39,566 nt of DNA from assembly GCA_944384725.1 (NCBI GenBank), contig CALWUJ010000016.1:1-39566 (forward strand), read 5' to 3'. Below the pieces are notes generated by a model. The model was not told the DNA's origin. It saw only the letters and a program-made list of their open reading frames with translations, and ran no database searches. The translations under genes were made by a program, and so were the position numbers. Source of the DNA: an uncultured Agathobaculum sp. (GTDB lineage: Bacteria; Bacillota; Clostridia; Oscillospirales; Butyricicoccaceae). This document shows positions 30,038 through 38,110 of this stretch, piece by piece (position 1 is the first letter of the stretch; each line of letters opens with the position of its first letter).

Positions 30038-30985
30038 ATGAAATCAACAAAGAAATTTTTCCGCATTGCCGTCACCGGCATGCTTGCTATATCCATGCTT
30101 CTTCCTAACTCGCTGGCTATGTATCAAGCAAAGGTGAAAGCAGATGCACTGTATCTGCGCGAATCTCCCGGCGGCGACGTCATCGGTACCCTGTCGCAGA
30201 ACACCGTCGTAGCTGTTCTGAACAACAGCAACAGCTGGTTTAAGGTCGTTTCTAACGGCAAGGTGGGCTATGTCAGCGGCGAATATCTGACGGGCACAAC
30301 CACCACTGATTTTTCGCTCGGTAAGGCGAAGATCGTCTGTGACACCACTGTGAACTTCCGTTCGCAGCCGAATACCTCTTCCAGCGTGCTCGCTTCTTTG
30401 AAAAACGGCACGGTTGTCGATGTAACAGGTGTAAAGAGCAACTGGTTTAAGGTTACATATAACGGAAAAACCGGTTATGTGCATCCGGATTATATCAGTT
30501 TCTCCGGTACACAGGGGACAAGCTCCAATTCCGGCAGCTCCGCTTCCAATAATTCCAGCAATTCTGAAACCATCGTACCTTCTGCTAACGCGGTTTCCTA
30601 TACCGGCAGCAGCGAAAAACGCGCTGAGGTTTTGGAATATGCAGCGCAGTTCCTCGGAACGCCGTATGTATACGGTGGCAGCACGCCGAGTGGCTTTGAC
30701 TGCTCCGGCTTTACCTCTTATGTATTTGCCAACACGGTCGGCACGATCCCGCGTGTTGCCCAGTCCCAGTTTGACGCTACTACGCGTGTATCGATGGACG
30801 AGCTTGAGCCGGGCGATCTCGTATTCTTCGGCAGCAGTGCCTCTTCTATCAGCCACGTTGGTATTTATGTAGGCGACGATACGTTCATCCATTCCCCGCA
30901 TACCGGCGAAGTGGTCAAGTATGAATCCCTGTCCGGCACCTATGAGACCCGTTTCCAGGGTGGCGGCCGCGTAATTTTTGATTAA
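30038..30985 (+). CDS. Secreted SH3-SH3-NlpC/P60 peptidoglycan hydrolase
   Basis: The product is 315 aa from the ATG at 30038. It has a signal peptide (1-28, FFRIAVTGMLAISMLLP), two bacterial SH3 domains (about 32-85 and 97-153), a Ser/Asn-rich linker and a C-terminal NlpC/P60 domain (about 195-315). The catalytic residues C222 (in FDCSGF), H273 (in SHVGIYV) and H285 are all present. It cuts cell wall peptides, typically the gamma-D-Glu-diaminopimelate bond. A host enzyme is more likely than a phage lysin because it lies beyond the integrase and mtaB. Confidence 0.92.
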   Translation: MKSTKKFFRIAVTGMLAISMLLPNSLAMYQAKVKADALYLRESPGGDVIGTLSQNTVVAVLNNSNSWFKVVSNGKVGYVSGEYLTGTTTTDFSLGKAKIVCDTTVNFRSQPNTSSSVLASLKNGTVVDVTGVKSNWFKVTYNGKTGYVHPDYISFSGTQGTSSNSGSSASNNSSNSETIVPSANAVSYTGSSEKRAEVLEYAAQFLGTPYVYGGSTPSGFDCSGFTSYVFANTVGTIPRVAQSQFDATTRVSMDELEPGDLVFFGSSASSISHVGIYVGDDTFIHSPHTGEVVKYESLSGTYETRFQGGGRVIFD

Positions 30986-31005
30986 AGGACAAGCTATATT
31001 GCTGT

Positions 31006-31040
31006 AAAACGGCATGACCTATTCGGTCATGCCGTTTTTT
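31006..31040 (+). terminator. Terminator of the NlpC/P60 unit
   Basis: A 14-bp stem (AAAACGGCATGACC and its complement) with a 5-nt loop is followed by T residues. It also separates the convergent gene at 31051-31614. Confidence 0.9.
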
Positions 31041-31050
31041 GCTGTTTATG

Positions 31051-31614
31051 TCATGTTGTCAACCGCAGCGCACCGTCTGTCCATTCCAGTTTTTCTGGTG
31101 TCATCCCCGCCTGAGTGAAATATTCATTAACGGAAGCCGCTACCTGATCGGTCAAGGTTGAGACCAGCTCTGCCGGTATCGCAATCTCACCGATTTCCGC
31201 TTTTTCACATTGCAGCGTGATCTTCCCCTCCGTCACGGAAGCTGTCCATGCACCGTACATACGGCATTCATCCGGCAAAAACATCAGGGCGGTACGCAGT
31301 CCACCCGGCACCATCCCACTTTCCTGCAAATCCTGTTTGCGCACCAAAATGACAACGGAAATGGTTTCATCCGTGCCGATCTGTGCGGTGATTTCGCGCA
31401 CCGGTATGGGCAGTGCCTGCCCGATTAATTCACACAAGTCCGATTCTCGCAATTCCATTCCTGTTTCCTCCTGCTCTGGTGAAGTCGGACTGCCCGTCTC
31501 CGGCGGGACTGCCGGCTCCGGATGACCGAGCAGCATCCTGCCGATCATCAGCAGACACAGCAGCATGCATACACCCAGAATGATGGTGTATACATGACTT
31601 TTTTCTTCCTGCAT
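31051..31614 (-). CDS. Membrane-anchored protein of unknown function
   Basis: This 187-aa protein has an N-terminal transmembrane segment (about 9-29, TIILGVCMLLCLLMIG), a Pro/Glu-rich linker and an extracellular alpha/beta domain (about 50-187, DETISVVILVRKQDLQ). This resembles small clostridial sporulation-associated anchored proteins, but I cannot name the family. The start is an ATG at 31614. It is not part of an evident operon. Confidence 0.55.
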   Translation of the reverse strand: MQEEKSHVYTIILGVCMLLCLLMIGRMLLGHPEPAVPPETGSPTSPEQEETGMELRESDLCELIGQALPIPVREITAQIGTDETISVVILVRKQDLQESGMVPGGLRTALMFLPDECRMYGAWTASVTEGKITLQCEKAEIGEIAIPAELVSTLTDQVAASVNEYFTQAGMTPEKLEWTDGALRLTT

Positions 31615-31736
31615 CCAGCGCCGCCCCCTTCCTACATCCCTATCCTATGCGGCCAAAGCGGTACTTATGTCCGGCATTATTTCTTCCCTGACAAGCAACC
31701 GCACTGTTCATCCCTCGATTTGCAAAATCAATACCA

Positions 31737-31770
31737 CAAAAAAGGGCGCTCCTTTCGGAGCGTCCCTTTT
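31737..31770 (-). terminator. Terminator of the truncated Cys-rich gene
   Basis: On the minus strand AAAGGGACGCTCC pairs with GGAGCGCCCTTT around GAAA, followed by T residues. One G-T pair is included. Confidence 0.85.
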
Positions 31771-31794
31771 CTGCTTTGTGAAGTTGTATCCGGC

Positions 31795-32495
31795 TCAGCA
31801 GCCGCACTTGCTGCCGCATCCACAGCCGCCCGAATTGCTGTTGCCGTTGCCGCATCCACAGCCGTTCGAGTTGCCGCCCAGCATGCCGCACAAATTCTCT
31901 CCACACTCCTGCTTGGGCGGGAAGAATTCGTCAATCGGGAATTCAAAGTTTGCGAAGATCTCGCAGGGATCCTGCTCGCCGCCTACGCCGCTGTTCGAGC
32001 AGTCGCGGCGCGGCAGGCAGATATCATACGCCGGCATGAGCAGCTGGATATCGCGCTCCAGACGGATGATAGAGAACTGACCGAGCGTAACGAACAGCTG
32101 ATAGCCGTCATTGTCCAGCACCAGATTGTCGCCGCCGAAGCAAGAGCAGATCGAGCGCGGTACCTCGTGCAGTGCGCAGCAGCAGCAGTTGCACGAAGTC
32201 TCCGGTGCAACCACGCGCGCATCCAGCACGATCGGATCAACCACTTCGACCACTGCGGTCGGCTTATTGCTGTCGGGCGCCAGCTGCACATCCATACCAT
32301 CCTCGACATAGCGGGAGGAGAAGATGCGTGCGCCGCCCTCGCCACCGAACAGCACCACGCGCTTGTCAAACACGGCAAGGCCGTCAATGATGCGCGGACG
32401 GCCAACCACGCAGCTGACCTCGCACTCGATGCGATAGAAGAAGCGGATATCAACCGTATAGCAGCCACGGTTAAACGGCTTCCGAGGTTACCACA
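31795..32495 (-). pseudogene. 5'-truncated Cys-rich protein gene
   Basis: The open frame begins right after a TAA near 32495 and has no ATG. The only candidate is a GTG at 32409 with no ribosome site. The frame encodes KPFNRGCYTVDIRFFYRI before that GTG, so coding clearly starts further upstream. A short ORF in another frame (from an ATG near 32540, ending VVTSEAV) abuts it, which suggests a frameshift plus loss of the N-terminal part. The C-terminus is Cys/Gly-rich (GCGCGNGNSN, then GCGCGSKCGC) with a CNCCCC block in the middle. From memory it resembles a clostridial family of unknown function with a conserved PFNRGFYTVD stretch. Confidence 0.6.
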
Positions 32496-32552
32496 TTCTT
32501 TTTTCTCTTTCTATCGTCCAAATTTGATAGCATTTCTTGCTGTTTTTCCGCG

Positions 32553-32580
32553 AAAAAGCCGCCCCAAAGGGCGGCTTTTC
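32553..32580 (-). terminator. Terminator of the amt-P-II gene
   Basis: On the minus strand an AAAAGCCGCCC hairpin with a short loop is followed by TTTTTCG. It lies 35 bp after the amt stop. Confidence 0.85.
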
Positions 32581-32614
32581 TGTTATGATCTCAGCTTATC
32601 AATCAGTGTAATCC

Positions 32615-34345
32615 TTATTCATCATCCTGCAAAGCGTCAAAGCCTTCTGCGCCTGTGCGCACCTTGATGACGTTCTCCACATCGTACACAAAGATTTTGC
32701 CGTCGCCGATGTGACCCGTGTACAGCACCTTCTTAACCGTCTCCACCACGGCTTCTACCGGCACCTTGGACACAACAACTTCCATCTTGATCTTGGGCAG
32801 CAGCGTCATATCCACTTCCGCGCCGCGGTAATACTCTGCCGCGCCCTTCTGGATGCCGCAGCCGATGACGTTGGTCACGGTCATGCCGGATACGCCGATC
32901 GCTCCCAGCGCTTCCTTGAGCACTTCAAACTTGGACTGCTTGGTAACGATCACAATCTTGGTCAGCTTGTGCTCGCCGTCTTCGGTGGTCACCTTGGTGA
33001 CCGGTACGGCCTTCTCCACGGCAACCGGAATGGTGTCCAGCATGGACGCCGCCTTCTCCACCGCCTTGGTGCCTAACACATTGGGAACAACCGGCATAAA
33101 GTCCGCATATGCCGAGGACAGGCCGTGCTCCGGCTTATCAAGACCCATGATTTCCTCTGCTTCAGTGACACGCAGCCCGATGGTGTGCTTGATGATCTGG
33201 AATACAATCGTCATCGTGATAGCAACCCATGCGATGACTGCCACCATGCCGAGCGCCTGAATAGCCAGCGCATGCACGCCGCCGCCATAGAAAAGGCCCA
33301 CCGGCGCAATCTCAGTGCTGCCATATGCATAATAGCCGAACAGACCGACCATCAGCGTGCCGGTTGCACCGCACAGGCCATGTACGCCAACCGCACCAAC
33401 CGGATCATCCACCTTGAGCTTCTGATCGACAAATTCAATACCGAATACCACGACAAAACCCGCAATAATACCAATGACCGCCGCACCGAAGGGCGTAACT
33501 GTGTCACATCCCGCCGTGATAGCAACCAGACCGGCAAGCGAACCGTTCAGCGTCATGGAAACATCCGGCTTCTTGTAGCGAATCCAGGTGATGCACATAA
33601 CGGTAACCGTCGCAACCGCTGCCGCCATGTTAGTGGTCACAAAGACACGGGCCGCAACCTCTGCGCCCTCACCGGACAGGGCAACGGTCGAGCCGCCGTT
33701 GAAACCGAACCAGCAGAACCACAGGATGAACACGCCGAGCGCACCGAGCGTCAGCGAGTGACCGGGAATCGCGCGCGCCTTGCCGTCCTTGGTGTACTTG
33801 CCGATGCGGGGCCCGAGGATCGCCGCGCCGATGAGCGCCGCAACACCGCCAACCATGTGCACCGCCGTAGAACCGGCAAAATCATGGAAGCCCAGCTCAC
33901 TCAACCAGCCGCCGCCCCAGATCCAGTGACCCGAGATCGGATAGACGATGGCCGAAATGACCATGGAGTAAATGCAATAGGCCGAAAATTTGGTGCGCTC
34001 CGCCATCGAACCGGAAACGATCGTCGCTGCCGTTGCACAGAACACGGTCTGGAAAATCAGCGTCGTCCAGTTGTATCCTTCGCCCACAACACCGTCCGCG
34101 AAGAAGTCAAAGCCGCCAAACAGACCGTTCATCGAACCGAACATAATGCCAAAGCCCACCAGCCAGAAAATCGGCGTGCCCAGGCTGAAATCCATCAGGT
34201 TCTTCATAATGATATTGCCCGCATTTTTCGCGCGGGTAAAACCGGTTTCTACCATCGCAAAGCCCGCCTGCATGAAGAATACGAGTGCAGCGGCGATCAG
34301 CGTCCAGCCGACGTCCATCGAAGTCGCAAGGGCATTGAAATCCAT
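32615..34345 (-). CDS. Ammonium transporter fused to a P-II signalling domain
   Basis: This 576-aa protein has an N-terminal Amt channel (about 5-405) with 11 hydrophobic segments and the family signatures FFMQAGFAMVETGFTRAKN and DFAGSTAVHMVGG. A linker follows, then a complete GlnB/GlnK-type P-II domain from about residue 459 to the end. The P-II T-loop reads GAAEYYRGAEVD, with Tyr near 505 in the position modified in free P-II proteins. The P-II signature KIFVYDVENVIKVRTG is near the end. P-II normally docks onto Amt to close it; here the regulator is tethered. The gene follows GSIII on the same strand. Confidence 0.93.
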   Translation of the reverse strand: MDFNALATSMDVGWTLIAAALVFFMQAGFAMVETGFTRAKNAGNIIMKNLMDFSLGTPIFWLVGFGIMFGSMNGLFGGFDFFADGVVGEGYNWTTLIFQTVFCATAATIVSGSMAERTKFSAYCIYSMVISAIVYPISGHWIWGGGWLSELGFHDFAGSTAVHMVGGVAALIGAAILGPRIGKYTKDGKARAIPGHSLTLGALGVFILWFCWFGFNGGSTVALSGEGAEVAARVFVTTNMAAAVATVTVMCITWIRYKKPDVSMTLNGSLAGLVAITAGCDTVTPFGAAVIGIIAGFVVVFGIEFVDQKLKVDDPVGAVGVHGLCGATGTLMVGLFGYYAYGSTEIAPVGLFYGGGVHALAIQALGMVAVIAWVAITMTIVFQIIKHTIGLRVTEAEEIMGLDKPEHGLSSAYADFMPVVPNVLGTKAVEKAASMLDTIPVAVEKAVPVTKVTTEDGEHKLTKIVIVTKQSKFEVLKEALGAIGVSGMTVTNVIGCGIQKGAAEYYRGAEVDMTLLPKIKMEVVVSKVPVEAVVETVKKVLYTGHIGDGKIFVYDVENVIKVRTGAEGFDALQDDE

Positions 34346-34368
34346 TGATAAAACCCCCTAAAAATTAA

Positions 34369-34425
34369 AATGGCGTGTACCCCCTGCCGCCCTTTCGGGC
34401 AAACAGGAAACACACGCCATTGTGT
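34369..34425 (-). promoter_or_regulatory. Leader attenuator before amt
   Basis: On the minus strand a mini-hairpin ACAC-AATGGC-GTGT (34425-34412) overlaps the 5' arm of a terminator (AATGGCGTGT pairing with ACACGCCATT, 34421-34369) followed by TTAATTTTT. The two folds exclude each other. The hexaloop has A at position 1 and G at position 4, the established rule for ANTAR-protein targets. It may also end the GSIII transcript. Confidence 0.65.
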
Positions 34426-34449
34426 ACAATGATGATGAAAATACGTATT

Positions 34450-36537
34450 TTATACGTAGAACAGGATGTCGGAATAGGTCGGGAACGGCCAATACTTCTT
34501 CCCCACCAGCATTTCCAGCTGATCGGCCGGTGCACGGACTGCATCCATCGCGGGCAGGATCGTGTCGTGATAGTAGTTGGCGACCGTCTCCGCGTCCGCA
34601 GAGGGTGCTTGGGCTACTGCTGCGTCCAACGCAAGACCCTTGGTATACAGCTCTTCGGTCAGTGCGGATACGCGACCCAGCAGATCGGCCTCCATACCGC
34701 CTGTAATACCAGCTTCTTTCTTATTCTTGACCGTCTTTGCCAGATCGCTCTGGTAGTTCACACAAGCCGGCAGGATCTCCTCGCGCACCATATCGCTCAT
34801 GGTCAGCGCTTCAATATGCAACGTCTTGTAATATTCCTCCAGCAGCGCTTCCTCACGGGACTCCATCTCCACGCGGCTGTAAACGCCATGACGGGTGAAC
34901 AGCTCAACATTCGCCTCATCCGTATAGTGCGGCAGCGCATCCACCGTAGACTTGAGGTTGTGCAGACCGCGCGCTTCCGCCTCAGCGACCCAAGCGTCGT
35001 CATAGCCGTTGCCGTTGAAGATAATACGCTTATGTGCCTTGATCTCGCGCTTGATGAGTGCAATCAGTGCAGTCTTGAAGTCGTCCGCCTGCTCCAGTTC
35101 TTCTGCAAACAGGCGAAGCTCTTCGGCAACCGCCGTGTTGATCATGATGTTCGGGCACGCAATATTGATCGCGGAACCCAGCATACGGAACTCAAACTTG
35201 TTGCCGGTGAAGGCAAAGGGCGAAGTACGGTTGCGATCCGTGGTATCCTTCGGGATATCCGGCAGCGCAGATACGCCCAGATCCATTTTGGTCTTTGCCA
35301 TGTCGGTGTAGTCCTCACCGGACTCGATCGCGTCGAGAATCGCCTGCAATTCGTCGCCAATAAACATAGAAACGATAGCCGGAGGCGCTTCGTTTGCGCC
35401 CAGACGATGGTCGTTGCCCGCGGAAGCAACCGAGATGCGCAGCAGATCCTGATATTCGTCCACTGCCTTGATGACCGCCGTCAGGAACAGCAGGAACTGC
35501 GCGTTTTCGCTCGGGGTCTTGCCCGGCTCGAGCAAGTTCTCGCCCTCATCGGTCGAAATCGACCAGTTGTTATGTTTACCGGAACCATTGACGCCGTCGA
35601 ACGGCTTTTCGTGCATCAGGCAGATGAAACCGTGCTTCTGCGCAACACGCTTCATGACTTCCATGGTCAGCTGGTTGTGGTCGGTGGCGATATTGGTGGT
35701 GGTGAACACCGGCGCCATTTCGTGCTGCGCCGGAGCAACCTCGTTGTGCTTGGTCTTGGCAAAAATGCCGAGCTTCCACAGTTCCTCATCCAGCTCCTGC
35801 ATGAATGCCGCTACGCGCGGACGGATGGAGCCGAAGTAGTGATCCTCCATCTCCTGTCCCTTGGGAGGCTTGGCGCCGAACAGCGTGCGGCCGGTGAAGA
35901 TCAGATCCTTACGCTGTGCGTAGTCCTTCTTTTCAATGAGGAAGTATTCCTGCTCGGGGCCGACGGTCGTCGCAACATGACGCACGTCCTTGCCGAACAA
36001 CTTGAGCACGCGGCAAGCCTGCGTGCTGATTGCTTCCATCGAGCGCAACAGCGGGGTCTTTTTATCGAGGATTTCGCCGGTGTAAGAGCAGAACGCAGTC
36101 GGGATGTAGAGCGAACCGTCCTTGACGAACGCATAGCTGGTCGGGTCCCATGCGGTATAGCCGCGGGCTTCGAAGGTAGCGCGCAGGCCGCCGGACGGGA
36201 ACGAGGACGCATCGGGTTCACCCTTAATCAGTTCCTTGCCGGAAAACTCCATCATAACGCTGCCGTCATCGGTGGGCGAGATGAAGGAGTCATGCTTTTC
36301 CGCCGTTACGCCGGTCATCGGCTGGAACCAATGGGTGTAATGGGTCGCACCCTTGGAAACCGCCCAGTCCTTCATGGCGGTCGCTACAACCGCAGCGACG
36401 TCTGCGTCGATCGCCGTGCCCTCTCGCATGGTTTTCTTCAGCTTTCGGTAAACGTCTTTGGGCAGACGTTCCTTCATGACGGTCTCATTAAAGACCATGC
36501 TGCCGAACAGCTCGGGGACATTCTTTGCTGTCATCAT
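34450..36537 (-). CDS. glnN: Glutamine synthetase type III
   Basis: This 695-aa enzyme makes glutamine from glutamate, ammonia and ATP. The GSIII family is defined by its length (about 700 aa against 450 for GSI) and by conserved blocks seen here: [11 protein letters not shown] near 80-90, the ATP-binding loop [13 protein letters not shown] and the [10 protein letters not shown] segment. The metal-binding Glu residues lie in VGPEQEYFL and in the block [13 protein letters not shown]. The start ATG at 36537 follows AAAGGAG. It is transcribed from a strong promoter with a leader terminator and sits between amt and glutamate synthase, as part of ammonium assimilation. Confidence 0.95.
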   Translation of the reverse strand: MMTAKNVPELFGSMVFNETVMKERLPKDVYRKLKKTMREGTAIDADVAAVVATAMKDWAVSKGATHYTHWFQPMTGVTAEKHDSFISPTDDGSVMMEFSGKELIKGEPDASSFPSGGLRATFEARGYTAWDPTSYAFVKDGSLYIPTAFCSYTGEILDKKTPLLRSMEAISTQACRVLKLFGKDVRHVATTVGPEQEYFLIEKKDYAQRKDLIFTGRTLFGAKPPKGQEMEDHYFGSIRPRVAAFMQELDEELWKLGIFAKTKHNEVAPAQHEMAPVFTTTNIATDHNQLTMEVMKRVAQKHGFICLMHEKPFDGVNGSGKHNNWSISTDEGENLLEPGKTPSENAQFLLFLTAVIKAVDEYQDLLRISVASAGNDHRLGANEAPPAIVSMFIGDELQAILDAIESGEDYTDMAKTKMDLGVSALPDIPKDTTDRNRTSPFAFTGNKFEFRMLGSAINIACPNIMINTAVAEELRLFAEELEQADDFKTALIALIKREIKAHKRIIFNGNGYDDAWVAEAEARGLHNLKSTVDALPHYTDEANVELFTRHGVYSRVEMESREEALLEEYYKTLHIEALTMSDMVREEILPACVNYQSDLAKTVKNKKEAGITGGMEADLLGRVSALTEELYTKGLALDAAVAQAPSADAETVANYYHDTILPAMDAVRAPADQLEMLVGKKYWPFPTYSDILFYV

Positions 36538-36595
36538 GAATGTTCGCTCCTTTATATGTGAATTTTGTTACCCAACGAATGGAATATAACAAAAC

Positions 36596-36633
36596 AGGCG
36601 CTGCGGGTCGTGTTCCCACAGCGCCTTTGCTGT
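36596..36633 (-). promoter_or_regulatory. Leader attenuator before glutamine synthetase
   Basis: On the minus strand a mini-hairpin ACAGC-AAAGGC-GCTGT (36633-36618) shares its 3' half with the 5' arm of a 12-bp terminator (AGGCGCTGTGGG with CCCGCAGCGCCT, 36626-36596), followed by GTTTTGTT. It is the same architecture as before amt and glutamate synthase, with a loop identical to the latter. Confidence 0.7.
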
Positions 36634-36644
36634 TAACACCTTGC

Positions 36645-36673
36645 ATTATAGCGGGCTGTTCCTCCTTTGTCAA
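36645..36673 (-). promoter_or_regulatory. Promoter of glutamine synthetase
   Basis: On the minus strand TTGACA (36673-36668), a 17-bp spacer and TATAAT (36650-36645), a consensus sigma-A promoter. Transcription would begin about five bases before the mini-hairpin. Confidence 0.88.
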
Positions 36674-36797
36674 GGTTTCCGCGCACTCTTTTTCGCCCAA
36701 ACGGATGATTTGATGCAACTTTCTGAAAACCCACGGAAAAGATTGCGGCCATTCTATGCAAATTGTAAAAAATTGATTGTTTCCACTGTTTTCCCGC

Positions 36798-36827
36798 TTG
36801 ACGCTGCCGCCTATACTGTAATAGAAT
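36798..36827 (+). promoter_or_regulatory. Promoter of the glutamate synthase operon
   Basis: TTGACG (36798-36803), an 18-bp spacer and TAGAAT (36822-36827). The start point would fall near 36834, immediately before the leader hairpin. Together with the divergent glnN promoter it occupies the 475-bp gene-free stretch 36538-37012. Confidence 0.65.
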
Positions 36828-36834
36828 AGATGCA

Positions 36835-36903
36835 CGGACAAAGGCGTCCGCCATAGCCGGGGATCGGAAAACAGATCCCCGGCTATGGCGGACGCCTTTT
36901 TTT
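36835..36903 (+). promoter_or_regulatory. Leader attenuator of the glutamate synthase operon
   Basis: A mini-hairpin CGGAC-AAAGGC-GTCCG (36835-36850) competes with a perfect 25-bp terminator stem (36841-36865 with 36874-36898, 8-nt loop) followed by seven T. Without an antiterminator nearly all transcripts should stop here, 110 bp before the first gene. Confidence 0.75.
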
Positions 36904-37012
36904 ATATTTATTCCCCGCCCGGCGACGCATCCCGCTTGCAAACGTATGCCCGGCGGCCGGCTTCCCCGCAAAGGGAACGCCCTGCAACGCGCATATAAAA
37001 GGAGGAAGCACC

Positions 37013-38110
37013 ATGTTGCAAAAAGAAGGCAAAATCCGCATTCCGGCGGGCTGCGCGATCTCCGGCATCTTCCATAAGGACGGCACGCGCGAAAACGGCA
37101 CGCGCATCATCGAGTCCATCCGCACCATGCACGACCGCTCCAACGGTCTGGGAGGCGGTTTCGCCGGTTACGGCATTTATCCTGAATACGCAGACTTCTA
37201 TGCGTTCCATGTATTCTATGATACGCAGAACGCAAAAGAGGAATGCGAAAAGGAGCTTGAGCGGCACTTTGATATTGTAAACCTCTCCAAAATCCCGACG
37301 CGCCGCCACCCCCGCATCACCGATGAACCGATGATCTGGCGGTATTTCGTCACCCCGCTGCACACCAAACTGGCCTCCAGCCAGCTGGATGAGCGCGAAT
37401 TCGTCGCCCGTTTTGTGATCCGCATCAATCACACGCTGGATGGCGCGTACATCTTCTCTTCCGGCAAGAACATGGGCGTATTCAAGGCCTCCGGTTTTCC
37501 GGAAGATGTTGGCGAATACTATCGTCTGGAGGAATACGAAGCTTACTCCTGGACCTGCCACGGCCGCTATCCGACCAACACCCCCGGCTGGTGGGGCGGC
37601 GCGCACCCGTTTGCGTTGCTGGACACCACGGTGGTCCACAACGGCGAGATTTCCTCTTATGATGCAAACCGCCGCTTTATCGAAATGTTCGGCTATTCCT
37701 GCGATCTGCTGACCGATACCGAGGTCATCACCTACATCGTTGATTATCTCGGACGCAAGCTCGGGCTGACGCTCGAAGAAATCAGCCGCGTGATCGCTGC
37801 GCCGTTCTGGTCCACGATTGAAAAGCAGGAACCGGCCGAGCGCGAACGCCTGACCTATCTGCGCAACGCATTCGCCTCTTTGATGGTCACCGGCCCGTTC
37901 TCGATCCTTGTGGGCTTTGAGGGCGGCCTGATGGCGCTCAATGACCGCTTGAAGCTGCGCAGCATGGTGGTTGGCGAAAAGGACGAGACAGTTTATATCG
38001 CATCTGAAGAATGCGCGGTACGTGTAATCGCGCCCGAGTTGGATCACATCTGGGCGCCGCGCGGCGGCGAGGCGGTCATCGTTCGTTTGAATGAAGGAGG
38101 AGAGCAGTAA
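37013..38110 (+). CDS. Glutamate synthase glutaminase domain subunit
   Basis: This 365-aa class II glutamine amidotransferase has the nucleophile region IPAGCAISGIF (Cys14) and the conserved block YSWTCHGRYPTNTPGWWGGAHPF, whose Arg and Asn bind glutamine. VVHNGEISSYDANR, the NGE motif, then follows. It corresponds to the N-terminal domain of GltB as a separate protein, as in the archaeal-type split enzyme. It would release ammonia from glutamine for the next subunit. The Cys is internal, so residues 1-13 may be processed. AAGGAGG precedes the ATG at 37013. The next gene overlaps it by 1 bp. Confidence 0.9.
   Translation: MLQKEGKIRIPAGCAISGIFHKDGTRENGTRIIESIRTMHDRSNGLGGGFAGYGIYPEYADFYAFHVFYDTQNAKEECEKELERHFDIVNLSKIPTRRHPRITDEPMIWRYFVTPLHTKLASSQLDEREFVARFVIRINHTLDGAYIFSSGKNMGVFKASGFPEDVGEYYRLEEYEAYSWTCHGRYPTNTPGWWGGAHPFALLDTTVVHNGEISSYDANRRFIEMFGYSCDLLTDTEVITYIVDYLGRKLGLTLEEISRVIAAPFWSTIEKQEPAERERLTYLRNAFASLMVTGPFSILVGFEGGLMALNDRLKLRSMVVGEKDETVYIASEECAVRVIAPELDHIWAPRGGEAVIVRLNEGGEQ

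Noticed and set aside
30038-30985. Phage lysin call for the NlpC/P60 protein
   Set aside because: It has a signal peptide, lies outside the prophage beyond mtaB and has no holin next to it.
34375-36561. A 728-codon plus-strand frame opposite glutamine synthetase
   Set aside because: Antisense shadow of a clear GSIII gene with full motifs.
34369-36903. Glutamine riboswitch (glnA or downstream-peptide type)
   Set aside because: The known glutamine riboswitch folds are not visible; the leaders have only a short hexaloop hairpin plus terminator.
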